From Candidatus Thioglobus sp. (GTDB lineage Bacteria; Pseudomonadota; Gammaproteobacteria; PS1; Pseudothioglobaceae), in contig JABGQC010000011.1 of assembly GCA_018644675.1 (NCBI GenBank), forward strand, positions 1-44,928: a DNA stretch of 44,928 nucleotides. Reading direction: 5' to 3'. Under the pieces are notes generated by a model. It was not told the DNA's origin, did no database searches, and saw only the letters and a program-made list of their open reading frames with translations. The translations under genes and the position numbers were made by a program. Below are positions 1 to 8,416 of the stretch, piece after piece (within the stretch, counting starts at the first letter, position 1; every line of letters starts with the position of its first letter).

Positions 1-21
1 AGTATAATTTGTCTCGTTCAC

Positions 22-48
22 ATCTTTAAAACCCAGTGTTCTAAAGAT
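22..48. repeat. 7-bp inverted repeat in dsrA leader
   Basis: ATCTTTA at 22-28 is matched by TAAAGAT at 42-48 with a 13-nt spacer, just ahead of the dsrA ribosome binding site (GGAGAG, 63-68). It could form a weak 5' leader hairpin. Only 73 bases upstream of dsrA are in the window, so the operon promoter cannot be placed. A short AT-rich repeat of this size can occur by chance. Confidence 0.3.
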
Positions 49-73
49 TTATTAAATATATCGGAGAGATAAA

Positions 74-1378
74 ATGGCAAAAGAGCTATATAACACACCC
101 AACCTCGATGAGTTGGAAAAAGGTCCATGGCCTTCATTTGTAACAGGTCTTAAACGTCTAGCAAGTGATTCACACAAAGGTGCTGATATGGCACGCGACG
201 TACTAGGTACATTAGAAACATCTTACGTAACTAAAAAAGGTTACTGGAAAGGTGGTACAGTTGGTGTTATCGGTTACGGTGGCGGTATCATTCCACGTTT
301 TAACGAGTTAAAAGACGATAATGGTGACTATAAATTCCCTGCAGCAGGTGAATTTCATACATTACGTATTCAGCCACCAGCAGGCATGCACTACACATCA
401 ACTCTATTAAGAGATATGTGTGATATGTTTGTTGATAACGGTGGTTCTGGCTTAATTGCATTCCACGGTCAATCAGGCGACATCATGTTACAAGGTGCAA
501 CTGAAGAAACTACGCAAACAATTTTTAACGAATTCAATGCTTACGGTTTTGACTTAGGTGGTGCAGGTCCTGCGGTACGTACTGGCATGTCTTGTGTTGG
601 CGCTTCACGTTGTGAAATGTCAAACACGAACGAGCAAGCGGTATTGCGTACACTAGTTAACGCATTCCTTGATGACATGCATAGACCTGCTTTACCTTAC
701 AAAATGAAGTTTAAGGTTTCTGGTTGTGCAAACGACTGTATGAACTCTGTACAGCGTGCTGACTTCGCAACGATTGGTACTTGGAGAGATGATATTAAAA
801 TCAACCAAGACTTATTTAAAGCAATGGTTGCTGATAAAGGCACTCAGTACGTAGTTGACAATATTACTTCTCGTTGTCCTACTAGCTGCATGACACTAAA
901 TGACGATAACTCATTAACAATCGACAACAAAAACTGTGTTAAGTGTATGCATTGTTTAAATGTAACTTCTCCATTAACTCACAATTACATTGCTAAAGGC
1001 GATGTTGAGCCTATCTTGGCAACTGGTGATGATAAAGGTGTAATGATTATCATGGGTGGTAAGCGTACATTGAAGATTGGTGACTTATTCGGTTCAGTTA
1101 TCGTTCCATTTATGAAAATGGATAACGCAGACGACTTAGAAGCAATTGAAGACTTAGCAGGTGAAGTAATCGACTTCTTCGCTGAAAATGCATTAGAGCA
1201 CGAACGTACAGGTGAAATGATTGAGCGTATCGGTGTTGTAAACTTCCTTGAAGGTATCGGTGTTAACGTTGATCCAAACATGATCAACTCTACTCGTACC
1301 TCTTCATACGTTCGTATGGATGACTGGGATGAAGAAGCAGTTAAGTGGTTCGAGAACAAAGCAGAAGCTAACGCTTAA
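74..1378 (+). CDS. dsrA: Reverse dissimilatory sulfite reductase alpha subunit
   Basis: DsrA pairs with DsrB in the cytoplasmic alpha2beta2 siroheme enzyme that, in sulfur oxidisers, converts reduced sulfur to sulfite. The 434-aa protein has the siroheme/[4Fe-4S] cysteine pattern C-x5-C (CVGASRC, about residue 174) and C-x3-C (CANDC, about residue 218). A ferredoxin insert follows with CPTSC and CVKCMHC. The length is usual for the family. The start has a good ribosome binding site (cggagag). It is the first gene of the plus-strand dsr locus, 43 bp ahead of dsrB. The oxidative direction is inferred from the dsrEFH and dsrL neighbours. Confidence 0.97.
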   Translation: MAKELYNTPNLDELEKGPWPSFVTGLKRLASDSHKGADMARDVLGTLETSYVTKKGYWKGGTVGVIGYGGGIIPRFNELKDDNGDYKFPAAGEFHTLRIQPPAGMHYTSTLLRDMCDMFVDNGGSGLIAFHGQSGDIMLQGATEETTQTIFNEFNAYGFDLGGAGPAVRTGMSCVGASRCEMSNTNEQAVLRTLVNAFLDDMHRPALPYKMKFKVSGCANDCMNSVQRADFATIGTWRDDIKINQDLFKAMVADKGTQYVVDNITSRCPTSCMTLNDDNSLTIDNKNCVKCMHCLNVTSPLTHNYIAKGDVEPILATGDDKGVMIIMGGKRTLKIGDLFGSVIVPFMKMDNADDLEAIEDLAGEVIDFFAENALEHERTGEMIERIGVVNFLEGIGVNVDPNMINSTRTSSYVRMDDWDEEAVKWFENKAEANA

Positions 1379-1421
1379 ACATTCAATTAAATTAATAAAC
1401 TTATAAATTAGGAGAAATATT

Positions 1422-2495
1422 ATGGCTGCAGCACCAATTATGCCAATCGAATCTGGAGTTCCAGATCCTATTCAATACATGCACCCAACAATGCGTCGTA
1501 ACTACGGCCAATGGGCTTACCACGACCGTCCACGCGCTGGTGTATTACACCACACATCAAAGAACAATGAAGAAATCTTCACAGTTCGTTGTGGTACAGC
1601 ACGTCAAATGGATGTTTACACAATTAAAAAATTAGCTGATATTGCAGATGAATTTGCAGATGGCTATGTTCGTTTTACTATGCGCTCAAACGTTGAATTC
1701 ATGGTTTCTGATGGCTCTAAAGTTGATGCATTAGTATCAGCGCTAACTGAAGCAGGTTTCCCTGTTGGCGGTACTGGACCATCAGTAACAATGATTTCTC
1801 ACACTCAAGGTTGGTTACACTGTGATATTCCAGGTACTGACGCATCAGGTGTTGTTAAATCATTAATGGATGAGATGCACGAAGAGTTTACTCGTGAAGA
1901 AATGCCTAACCGTGTTCACATGACAACTTCTTGTTGTCAAATTAACTGTGGTGGTCAAGGTGATATCGCACTTAATATTCAACATACTAAGCCGCCTAAG
2001 ATTAACCATGATTTAGTGTCAATGGTTTGTGAGCGTCCTACCGTTGTTGCTCGTTGTCCAGTTGCTGCGATTCGTCCTGCAATGGTTAACGGCAAGCCTA
2101 CTTTGGAAGTTGATGAGAAGAAATGTATCTGTTGTGGTGCATGTTTCCCACCATGTCCTCCAATGCAGATTAATGATCCTGAGAACTCTAAAATTGCTCT
2201 ATGGATTGGTGGTAAGAACTCGAATGCAAGATCTAAGCCTTCTTTCCATAAGCTAGTTGCTTCCAACCTACCTAACAATCCGCCAAGATGGCCGGAAGTT
2301 GGTGCAGTTGTTAAAAACATCTTAAGTGTATATAAAGAAGATGCACGCGACTGGGAAAGAGTTGGCGAATGGGTTGATCGTATCGGCTGGCCAGCATTCT
2401 TTGAGAAGACTGGACTACCGTTTACTAAATTCCATATCAATGATTGGAAAGGTTCACGTCACCAGTTGAACTCTTCTGCTCACATCCGTTTTTAA
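1422..2495 (+). CDS. dsrB: Reverse dissimilatory sulfite reductase beta subunit
   Basis: DsrB is the partner of DsrA and carries the catalytically competent siroheme in characterised enzymes. The 357-aa product has the typical TSCCQINCGGQGDIA segment (about residues 168-182) and a ferredoxin domain with CICCGACFPPCPP (about residues 237-249). All expected cluster cysteines are present. A strong ribosome binding site (TTAGGAGAA) precedes the ATG. The stop lies 12 bp before dsrE, so co-transcription is expected. Confidence 0.97.
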   Translation: MAAAPIMPIESGVPDPIQYMHPTMRRNYGQWAYHDRPRAGVLHHTSKNNEEIFTVRCGTARQMDVYTIKKLADIADEFADGYVRFTMRSNVEFMVSDGSKVDALVSALTEAGFPVGGTGPSVTMISHTQGWLHCDIPGTDASGVVKSLMDEMHEEFTREEMPNRVHMTTSCCQINCGGQGDIALNIQHTKPPKINHDLVSMVCERPTVVARCPVAAIRPAMVNGKPTLEVDEKKCICCGACFPPCPPMQINDPENSKIALWIGGKNSNARSKPSFHKLVASNLPNNPPRWPEVGAVVKNILSVYKEDARDWERVGEWVDRIGWPAFFEKTGLPFTKFHINDWKGSRHQLNSSAHIRF

Positions 2496-2507
2496 GGTTT
2501 ACTTGAC

Positions 2508-2909
2508 ATGAAGTTTGCAATTCAAGTAAATGAAGGTCCATATCAGCACCAAGCGTCTGATACGGCTTTCCAGTTCGCTAAAGCAGCGATTGAAAATGGA
2601 CATGAAATTTTTCGTGTATTTTTCTACCATGATGGTGTGAATAATGCATCTCGTTTTACATTGCCACCACAAGATGATCGCCATGTTGTTAACAACTGGG
2701 CTTCTTTAGATATTAAGAATGCCGAAGGTGAGCCTGAATTAGTAGTTTGTGTTGCTGCAGCACTTCGTCGAGGTATGCTTGACGAGTCTGAAGCTTCTAA
2801 GAATTCTATTGAAGGTAATAACTTGCATCCTGCATTTCGAATCTCTGGCCTTGGCCAGTTGATCGAAGCAGGTATTCAGTGTGATCGTTTAGTGGTATTT
2901 GGAGATTAA
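2508..2909 (+). CDS. dsrE: Sulfurtransferase subunit DsrE
   Basis: DsrE is the TusD-like subunit of the cytoplasmic DsrEFH hexamer that hands persulfide sulfur to DsrC. The 133-aa product keeps the active-site cysteine (Cys81, in CVAAALRRG), matching the persulfide-carrying Cys of characterised DsrE proteins. This cysteine and the flanking dsrF-dsrH-dsrC genes are markers of the oxidative rather than the sulfate-reducing type of dsr locus. The stop is separated from the dsrF ATG by a single base. Confidence 0.95.
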   Translation: MKFAIQVNEGPYQHQASDTAFQFAKAAIENGHEIFRVFFYHDGVNNASRFTLPPQDDRHVVNNWASLDIKNAEGEPELVVCVAAALRRGMLDESEASKNSIEGNNLHPAFRISGLGQLIEAGIQCDRLVVFGD

Positions 2910-2910
2910 G

Positions 2911-3315
2911 ATGGCTACAAAGAAATTTATGTATTTAAATCGCCGATCTTCATTTGGTACGGTGTATGCAATCGAATCATTAGAAGTGGTATTAATTGCC
3001 GCTGCTTTTGAGCAAGATGTATCTTTAGCTTTCATGGATGATGGTGTATACCAGATCGTTGAAGGTCAAGAGACTGACGGCATTGGCATGAAAAACTTTT
3101 CTAAGACTTTTCACGCACTAGGTGATTACGATATCAACAAACTTTATGTTTCTAAAGAGTCTTTAGAAGAAAGAGGTTTGTCTGAGTCTGATCTTATGCC
3201 TTTAGTGTATGAAGATGAAGATGACGACTGGGAAGAAAAGCCTTCTGTTAAAGTTGTTACTAATGATGAACTTAAAGCAATTATGTCTGAACAAGACGTT
3301 TGCTTAAGTTTCTAA
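2911..3315 (+). CDS. dsrF: Sulfurtransferase subunit DsrF
   Basis: DsrF is the TusC-like subunit of DsrEFH. The start is set at MATKKF (ATG at 2911) because GGAG at 2901-2904 sits at the right distance. A longer reading from 2899 would place the start inside dsrE with no benefit. The 134-aa protein has a DsrE/F-like fold region and an acidic patch (YEDEDDDWEEK) near residue 95. Its only cysteine is near the C-terminus (DVCLSF), so a direct persulfide-carrier role is unlikely and a structural role is more probable. Confidence 0.94.
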   Translation: MATKKFMYLNRRSSFGTVYAIESLEVVLIAAAFEQDVSLAFMDDGVYQIVEGQETDGIGMKNFSKTFHALGDYDINKLYVSKESLEERGLSESDLMPLVYEDEDDDWEEKPSVKVVTNDELKAIMSEQDVCLSF

Positions 3316-3327
3316 GAGAGGTTTAAT

Positions 3328-3624
3328 ATGTTACATACAGTAAACAAATCATCTTTCGAGCGTAATTCACTACAATCTTGCCTAAATACAATTGACGATA
3401 CAAGCGTTATTTTATTTATTGAAGACGGTGTAATTAATGCGGCGAATAATGCTAACTCATCAATGATTGCAGATCTTGCCGCAAGTGGGCGTGTATTTGC
3501 ATTGCAAGGTGATGTTGAAGCGAGAGGAATTTCTCCAAAACTAGCAGACAATATCAAATTAGTTGATTATGCTGGATTTGTAGATCTAGTTGTTGAACAT
3601 GGAACTGCGGTTTCTTGGGTTTAA
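3328..3624 (+). CDS. dsrH: Sulfurtransferase subunit DsrH
   Basis: DsrH is the TusB-like third subunit of DsrEFH. The 98-aa product begins MLHTVNKS, typical of DsrH/TusB, and has one conserved cysteine at residue 18 (SLQSCLN), in the place of the functional Cys of known DsrH proteins. It follows dsrF by 12 bp with a GAGAGG ribosome binding site and precedes dsrC by 27 bp, the usual partner order for sulfur relay to DsrC. Confidence 0.94.
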   Translation: MLHTVNKSSFERNSLQSCLNTIDDTSVILFIEDGVINAANNANSSMIADLAASGRVFALQGDVEARGISPKLADNIKLVDYAGFVDLVVEHGTAVSWV

Positions 3625-3651
3625 CTTTAATTTTTATATAGGAGTACGATT

Positions 3652-3975
3652 ATGGCACAAATTTGTGGCGCTGAAGTAGATGAAGAAGGTTTCTTAGTAG
3701 ATCTTAAAGATTGGAATGAAGACATTTGTAAACAAATGGCTGCGGACGATGATGTTGAGTTAACAGACGAGCATTGGGACGTGATTAATTTCTTACGTGA
3801 GTATTTTGAAGAGTACCAAATTGCACCTGCAGTTCGTGTACTTACAAAAGCGATCGCTAAGAGAATGGGTAAAGACAAGGGTAACTCTAAGTACCTTTAC
3901 TCTTTATTCCCTTATGGTCCTGGTAAGCAAGGTTGTCGTTTCGCTGGTCTTCCTAAGCCAACTGGTTGTATCTAG
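3652..3975 (+). CDS. dsrC: Sulfur-carrier protein DsrC
   Basis: DsrC is the small substrate carrier that accepts sulfur from DsrEFH, presents it to DsrAB, and exchanges a trisulfide/disulfide with the DsrMKJOP complex. The 107-aa protein ends in the flexible arm with both redox cysteines: Cys95 (KQGCRF) and penultimate Cys106 (GCI), eleven positions apart as in true DsrC rather than TusE. A strong ribosome binding site (AGGAG) precedes the ATG. A terminator-like hairpin follows 20 bp downstream, which may keep dsrC expression above that of the downstream genes. Confidence 0.97.
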   Translation: MAQICGAEVDEEGFLVDLKDWNEDICKQMAADDDVELTDEHWDVINFLREYFEEYQIAPAVRVLTKAIAKRMGKDKGNSKYLYSLFPYGPGKQGCRFAGLPKPTGCI

Positions 3976-3983
3976 TTAGATAC
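3968..3983. repeat. 7-bp inverted repeat over the dsrC stop codon
   Basis: GTATCTA (3968-3974) and TAGATAC (3977-3983) are exact inverted repeats with only GT between them; the dsrC stop TAG lies inside at 3973-3975. As RNA this could close as a short hairpin immediately upstream of the terminator-like stem at 3996-4017. The significance is uncertain. Confidence 0.35.
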
Positions 3984-3995
3984 AATTAATGAAAG

Positions 3996-4030
3996 ACATC
4001 TGCAGTTATGTAGGTGTTTTTTTATTTTTT
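3996..4030 (+). terminator. Intrinsic terminator/attenuator between dsrC and dsrM
   Basis: ACATCTGC (3996-4003) can pair with GTAGGTGT (4010-4017) over 8 bp including two G-U pairs, with a 6-nt loop. A T-rich run (T7 A T6) from 4018 to 4030 follows at once. This has the layout of a Rho-independent terminator inside the dsr locus. Since dsrM-dsrR continue on the same strand, partial read-through is the likely mode, giving more dsrABEFHC than dsrMKLJOPNR transcript. An additional promoter before dsrM is possible but none is obvious. Confidence 0.65.
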
Positions 4031-4052
4031 AAACATAAAGTTTGAGAGCAAT

Positions 4053-4826
4053 ATGTCAACATTAAGCATTATATTTACCGCTTTATTTTACATTTCCCTA
4101 TTCATTTTTATCGTGGGCATGGGTAAGAAGATCTATCAATTTTGGATCACCCCTGCACCGTTAAAAATTCCAACTGCACCAACCCAATTAACACAAACAG
4201 GTGTGGTTTTTAGAATGATTCGTGAAGTGACTTTATTCGAAAGTCTTTTCAAATCTAATAAATGGATCTGGTTATTCGGATTCTTGTTTCATTTTGGCTT
4301 ACTATTAGTTCTAGTTCGCCATTTACGCTATTTTATTCCTGGTGATTTACCAGAAGTGTTTTTATTAATACAGCCCTTTAAATATGCTGCTTTTGCCATG
4401 GTGATTGGCCTCGGCGGATTATTAGTGCGTCGAATTTTCGTTGCACGTATTCGCTATATTTCAGCACCTAGTGATTATTTAATGCTGCTAATGCTGATTA
4501 CAATTGGAGTGAGCGGTGTCGTTATGACTTTTACTGACAATCATACGGATGTAATGATGGTTAAGGCGTTTGCTTCTGGATTGGTTACTTTTGATTGGAC
4601 TAACTTACCAACTGAAACACACTTCTTAGTGCATTTATTCTTGGTATTTGTCTTATTAGCAATTTTCCCAATTTCAAAATTATTACACGTGCCAGGTGTT
4701 TTCTTTAGCCCGACACGTAACCAAGTCGATGATGCGCGTAAGAAACGCCACATTTCTCCTTGGGCATTACAACAAGAAAAAGAGCATGCTGTGAAGCTTG
4801 AACAAACATTAGGTAAGGACGAATAA
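4053..4826 (+). CDS. dsrM: DsrMKJOP complex membrane cytochrome b subunit DsrM
   Basis: DsrM is the NarI-like membrane subunit that binds heme b and exchanges electrons with the quinone pool. The start is ATG 4053 (MSTLSII), preceded by GAGAG; a longer frame from 4014 would lie in the terminator hairpin. The 257-aa protein shows about five membrane segments, for example around residues 6-24, 76-94, 115-133, 147-164 and 193-212. Histidines suited to heme ligation lie in several of them (FLFHFG, VRHLRY, LVHLFL). It is separated by one base from dsrK, its direct partner. Confidence 0.93.
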   Translation: MSTLSIIFTALFYISLFIFIVGMGKKIYQFWITPAPLKIPTAPTQLTQTGVVFRMIREVTLFESLFKSNKWIWLFGFLFHFGLLLVLVRHLRYFIPGDLPEVFLLIQPFKYAAFAMVIGLGGLLVRRIFVARIRYISAPSDYLMLLMLITIGVSGVVMTFTDNHTDVMMVKAFASGLVTFDWTNLPTETHFLVHLFLVFVLLAIFPISKLLHVPGVFFSPTRNQVDDARKKRHISPWALQQEKEHAVKLEQTLGKDE

Positions 4827-4827
4827 G

Positions 4828-6411
4828 ATGGCTGCTAAAGAATTTGATATCCCTAAGTTACCAACCTACATTGAGATTCCTGAATTAAATCCAGGGATTA
4901 TGAAAGGCGACGGCCCGTTTAAGTCGGCTGAAGAATTTCAAACTCCATTAGGTTTTCCGGGCGAGAAAGTCGATAACTGGCAAGAGGTTGCTATTGCTAA
5001 AATGGGCGAACTTAAATCCAAGTATCGTTCAGTGCAAGTATTTTTAGATTCGTGTGTTAAGTGTGGCGCATGTACAGATAAGTGTCATTATTTCCTAGGC
5101 TCTTCTGATCCTAAGAACATGCCTGTTGCACGCCAAGATTTATTTCGTAGTGTTTATCGTCGTCACTTTACCTTTGCAGGTAAGTACTTTCCAAAATTGG
5201 TTGGCGCTAAAGAGCTTGATGACGATATGCTTGATGATTGGTATAACTACTTTCATCAGTGCTCACAATGTCGTCGATGTTCAGTATTTTGTCCGTACGG
5301 TATTGATACGGCTGAGATCTCAATGGCCGCTCGTGAAGTACTAGACGCAGTTGGCATTGGTCAGAAATACTGTAATCAGATTTTAGGTAAGGCACTTACA
5401 GTTGGTAACAACTTAGGTCTTCCTGAGCCAGCTTTGAGAGATACATTGTTAGATCTTGAAGAGGAAGTTGAAGAAGATTTTGGTGCGCCGGTTAAATACC
5501 CATTAGATGTTAAAGGTGCTGAAATATTACTGATTACACCGTCAGCAGATTTCTTTGCTGAGCCGCATATTGATGGCTTAATTGGTTACGGAAAAGTGTT
5601 TTATCAAGATGGTGTTAGCTGGACGATGAGTTCATACGCCTCTGAGGGTGCTAACTTTGGTATGTTTATCGGTTCATACGATATTATGCGTAAAGCGGCA
5701 TTAAGAATTCGTAAAGCAGCACTAGATCTTGAAGTATCTCGTGTGATGGTAGGTGAATGTGGCCATGCATGGCGTGTTGCTTACAGTTTCTGGAACACTT
5801 TAAGTGGTGTTGGTGCGGGTGCTCAATCAAGTGATGAGTATGCACTTAAGCTGCAAAATCAGTTGGATCATAGATATCCACAACCACAACATGTTATCGA
5901 ATATACCTACGATTTAATCCAAAGAGGTAAGTTAGAATTTGACAAGTCAGAAAATGATGATCGTACGGTGACATTCCACGACTCATGTAATGTTGCCCGT
6001 GCAACCAATATGGGCGGCATTGAAGGCGGTCAATTTATTCTTCCACGTGAAGTAATTAAAGCAGTTTGTAATAATTACGTAGACATGGAAAGATCTACAA
6101 TTAAAGAATCTACATTCTGTTGTGGTGGTGGCGGTGGTCTTCTAACGGACGATTTGATGGAGATTCGAGTTAAAGGTGCTATGCCGAGAATGCAAGCACT
6201 AAAAGAAGTAGAAAAGAACGAAGGGGTGAATACTTTAGCGGCAATTTGTGCGATTTGTAAATCACAATTTACCAAAGTATTACCAAAATTTGATTTTGAT
6301 CCATACATGATTGTTAGTGTTCACCAGTTGGTGAGTGCAGCTATTATTTTGGACAAACCACAAACTGATGCTGAGGATGCTGTTGAAGCAGATGCAGCAG
6401 AAACTGAATAA
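4828..6411 (+). CDS. dsrK: DsrMKJOP complex heterodisulfide-reductase-like subunit DsrK
   Basis: DsrK is the HdrD-like cytoplasmic iron-sulfur subunit thought to react with DsrC. The 527-aa product has two [4Fe-4S] motifs, CVKCGACTDKC from Cys76 and CSQCRRCSVFC from Cys145. It also has a C-terminal CCG-type region with HDSCNVAR and the CCGGGGG run at Cys431-Cys432, where the noncubane cluster of Hdr-type enzymes sits. The acidic C-terminal tail (DAEDAVEADAAETE) is variable in the family. The gene is translationally close to dsrM and 17 bp ahead of dsrL. Confidence 0.96.
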   Translation: MAAKEFDIPKLPTYIEIPELNPGIMKGDGPFKSAEEFQTPLGFPGEKVDNWQEVAIAKMGELKSKYRSVQVFLDSCVKCGACTDKCHYFLGSSDPKNMPVARQDLFRSVYRRHFTFAGKYFPKLVGAKELDDDMLDDWYNYFHQCSQCRRCSVFCPYGIDTAEISMAAREVLDAVGIGQKYCNQILGKALTVGNNLGLPEPALRDTLLDLEEEVEEDFGAPVKYPLDVKGAEILLITPSADFFAEPHIDGLIGYGKVFYQDGVSWTMSSYASEGANFGMFIGSYDIMRKAALRIRKAALDLEVSRVMVGECGHAWRVAYSFWNTLSGVGAGAQSSDEYALKLQNQLDHRYPQPQHVIEYTYDLIQRGKLEFDKSENDDRTVTFHDSCNVARATNMGGIEGGQFILPREVIKAVCNNYVDMERSTIKESTFCCGGGGGLLTDDLMEIRVKGAMPRMQALKEVEKNEGVNTLAAICAICKSQFTKVLPKFDFDPYMIVSVHQLVSAAIILDKPQTDAEDAVEADAAETE

Positions 6412-6428
6412 AAACAAGGAGATTTATT

Positions 6429-8387
6429 ATGCAAAAGAATGCTTACGGTGTACCAACTAAAGGTGAAGGTCATACATTTAGACTTTATAAAGATGACGAG
6501 CAAGGTGCAGTTCCATGGAGTCAAAAGATCTTTCAAGAAGACACATCACACAAGTGTCCTACTTACGTAACACAAACTCCTCCTTGTCAAGGTTCATGTC
6601 CTTCAGGTCATAATATCCGTGGTTGGTTAGATATCGTTCGTGGCATGGAAAAGCCAACTGGTGATATGTCATGGCAAGAGTACGCTTTCCGTCGCTCTAC
6701 TGCAGCTAACCCGTTCCCATCAGTAATGGGTCGTGTGTGTCCAGCGCCTTGTGAAGATGGTTGTAACCGTAACGAAGTTGAAGATACTGTTGGTATTAAC
6801 GCTGTTGAGCAGTTTATCGGCGACAATGCAAAGCAAGAAGGTTATACATTTGAAATTAATGCTGCAGATACTGGCAAGAAAGTTGCTATTATCGGTGGTG
6901 GTTGTGGTGGCTTAGCAGCGGCTTTACAGCTGCGTCGTCAAGGTCATGCAGTTACTGTTTTTGAAAAATACGACCAACTTGGCGGTATGATGATGTACGG
7001 TATTCCAGATTACCGTGTACCACGTGACGTATTAGGTCACGAAATTGACCGTATTATTGCAACCGGTGTTGAGACTAAGATGAACACTAAAGTCGGTGTT
7101 GATGTAACGGTTGAAGAATTAGAAAAAGAATTTGATGCAGTTTTATTTGCCATTGGTGCAATGAGTGGTCGTACGCTACCTATTCCAGGTGGCGATGCCA
7201 CTAACTGTGTTTCTGGTGTAGCATTCCTTGAAGCATATAACCAAGGTCGTTTACAGCACATCACAGGCAAAGTAATTTGTATTGGTGGTGGTGATACTTC
7301 AATTGACGTTGTATCGGTTGCACGTCGTTTGGGCGATATTACAAATGTTGCTGATAAAGATCGTCCTGAGCATATTATTTTTAACGATACAGCGCACGAC
7401 GTTGTAGACACCTCTAACCGTTTAGGTGCTGACGTATTATTGACAACTCGTTCAACCATTGACGATATGCCTGCAGCGCAAGAAGAGATTGATGATGCAA
7501 CTCGTGAAGGTGTTGAGATTCAAGGTCAATTAAGCCCTGTTGAAGTTGTAACAAATGACGAAGGTCGTGCAACAGCATTGCGTTTTGTACGTTTAGAAGA
7601 AGATGGAAATACACCAATTGAAGGCTCTGAGTTTGATATTGAATGTGAATTAATCGTTTCAGCAATTGGTCAAACAGTTGACTCTGAAGGCATGGATGAT
7701 TCATTCTTTAATGACCATGGCTTTATTGATGCAGACAAAAACTACCAAGTTCCCAATAAGCCAGGTTTCTTTGTGTGTGGCGATGTAGTTCGTCCACACT
7801 TGTTAACAACTGCCATTGGTCAAGCAGGTATTGTTGCTGAAAGTATTGATGACTTCCTTTCAGGTAGTAATCAGAAGGCCCGTAATAAGGTTGATGTACA
7901 TTACTTTGATCTTGCTAAGAAACTTGATGAGTGGGATTTATCTCCATCAGACTATGAAAAAGGTGGTGAAGCTGGTGAGGGTACCGATACTGCAGACTAC
8001 GCAATCCATAATTATGAAGATCGTGCTTATGCATCTATCATTTCTCATACGGAATTATTCCTAGGGCATTTTGACAACGAGCAGCGTAATCAACGTGACC
8101 ATAAAGTGGTTGATACAGAAAATGTATTGGGCAACTTTGAAGAGCGTTTAATTGGTTACACAGAGGAAGAAGTTCAAACCGAAGCAAGTCGTTGCATGTC
8201 TTGTGGTCTATGTTTTGAGTGTGATAACTGTGTTATGTACTGCCCTCAAGATGCAGTATTTAAGGTTAAAAAAGATAAGGCAACTTTAGGTCGTTACGTT
8301 GATACTGATTACTCTAAGTGTGTTGGTTGTCATATTTGTGCGGATGTATGTCCAACTGGTTATATCCAGATGGGTTTAGGTGAATAA
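6429..8387 (+). CDS. dsrL: NAD(P)H:acceptor oxidoreductase DsrL
   Basis: DsrL is a cytoplasmic iron-sulfur flavoprotein related to the glutamate synthase small subunit. In sulfur oxidisers it associates with DsrAB and passes its electrons to NAD(P)+. The 652-aa protein has an N-terminal cysteine region (PPCQGSCPSGHN, CPAPCEDGC), an FAD site GGGCGGLAAALQ near residue 155 and a nucleotide site GGGDTSIDV near residue 287. The C-terminus has two [4Fe-4S] motifs, CDNCVMYCP and CVGCHICADVCP. Retention of the C-terminal ferredoxin domain is the full-length DsrL form. AAGGAG precedes the start. Confidence 0.95.
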   Translation: MQKNAYGVPTKGEGHTFRLYKDDEQGAVPWSQKIFQEDTSHKCPTYVTQTPPCQGSCPSGHNIRGWLDIVRGMEKPTGDMSWQEYAFRRSTAANPFPSVMGRVCPAPCEDGCNRNEVEDTVGINAVEQFIGDNAKQEGYTFEINAADTGKKVAIIGGGCGGLAAALQLRRQGHAVTVFEKYDQLGGMMMYGIPDYRVPRDVLGHEIDRIIATGVETKMNTKVGVDVTVEELEKEFDAVLFAIGAMSGRTLPIPGGDATNCVSGVAFLEAYNQGRLQHITGKVICIGGGDTSIDVVSVARRLGDITNVADKDRPEHIIFNDTAHDVVDTSNRLGADVLLTTRSTIDDMPAAQEEIDDATREGVEIQGQLSPVEVVTNDEGRATALRFVRLEEDGNTPIEGSEFDIECELIVSAIGQTVDSEGMDDSFFNDHGFIDADKNYQVPNKPGFFVCGDVVRPHLLTTAIGQAGIVAESIDDFLSGSNQKARNKVDVHYFDLAKKLDEWDLSPSDYEKGGEAGEGTDTADYAIHNYEDRAYASIISHTELFLGHFDNEQRNQRDHKVVDTENVLGNFEERLIGYTEEEVQTEASRCMSCGLCFECDNCVMYCPQDAVFKVKKDKATLGRYVDTDYSKCVGCHICADVCPTGYIQMGLGE

Positions 8388-8416
8388 GCCTACTTGAATT
8401 TTTTGAGAGAGTAACT

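Noticed and set aside
985..1359. 124-aa minus-strand ORF inside dsrA
   Set aside because: It is antisense to a well-conserved gene, has low-complexity Ser/Ile content and no ribosome binding site or family features.
4014..4052. Longer N-terminus for DsrM (13 extra residues)
   Set aside because: It would start within the terminator stem and T-tract and has no ribosome binding site; the ATG at 4053 has GAGAG upstream.
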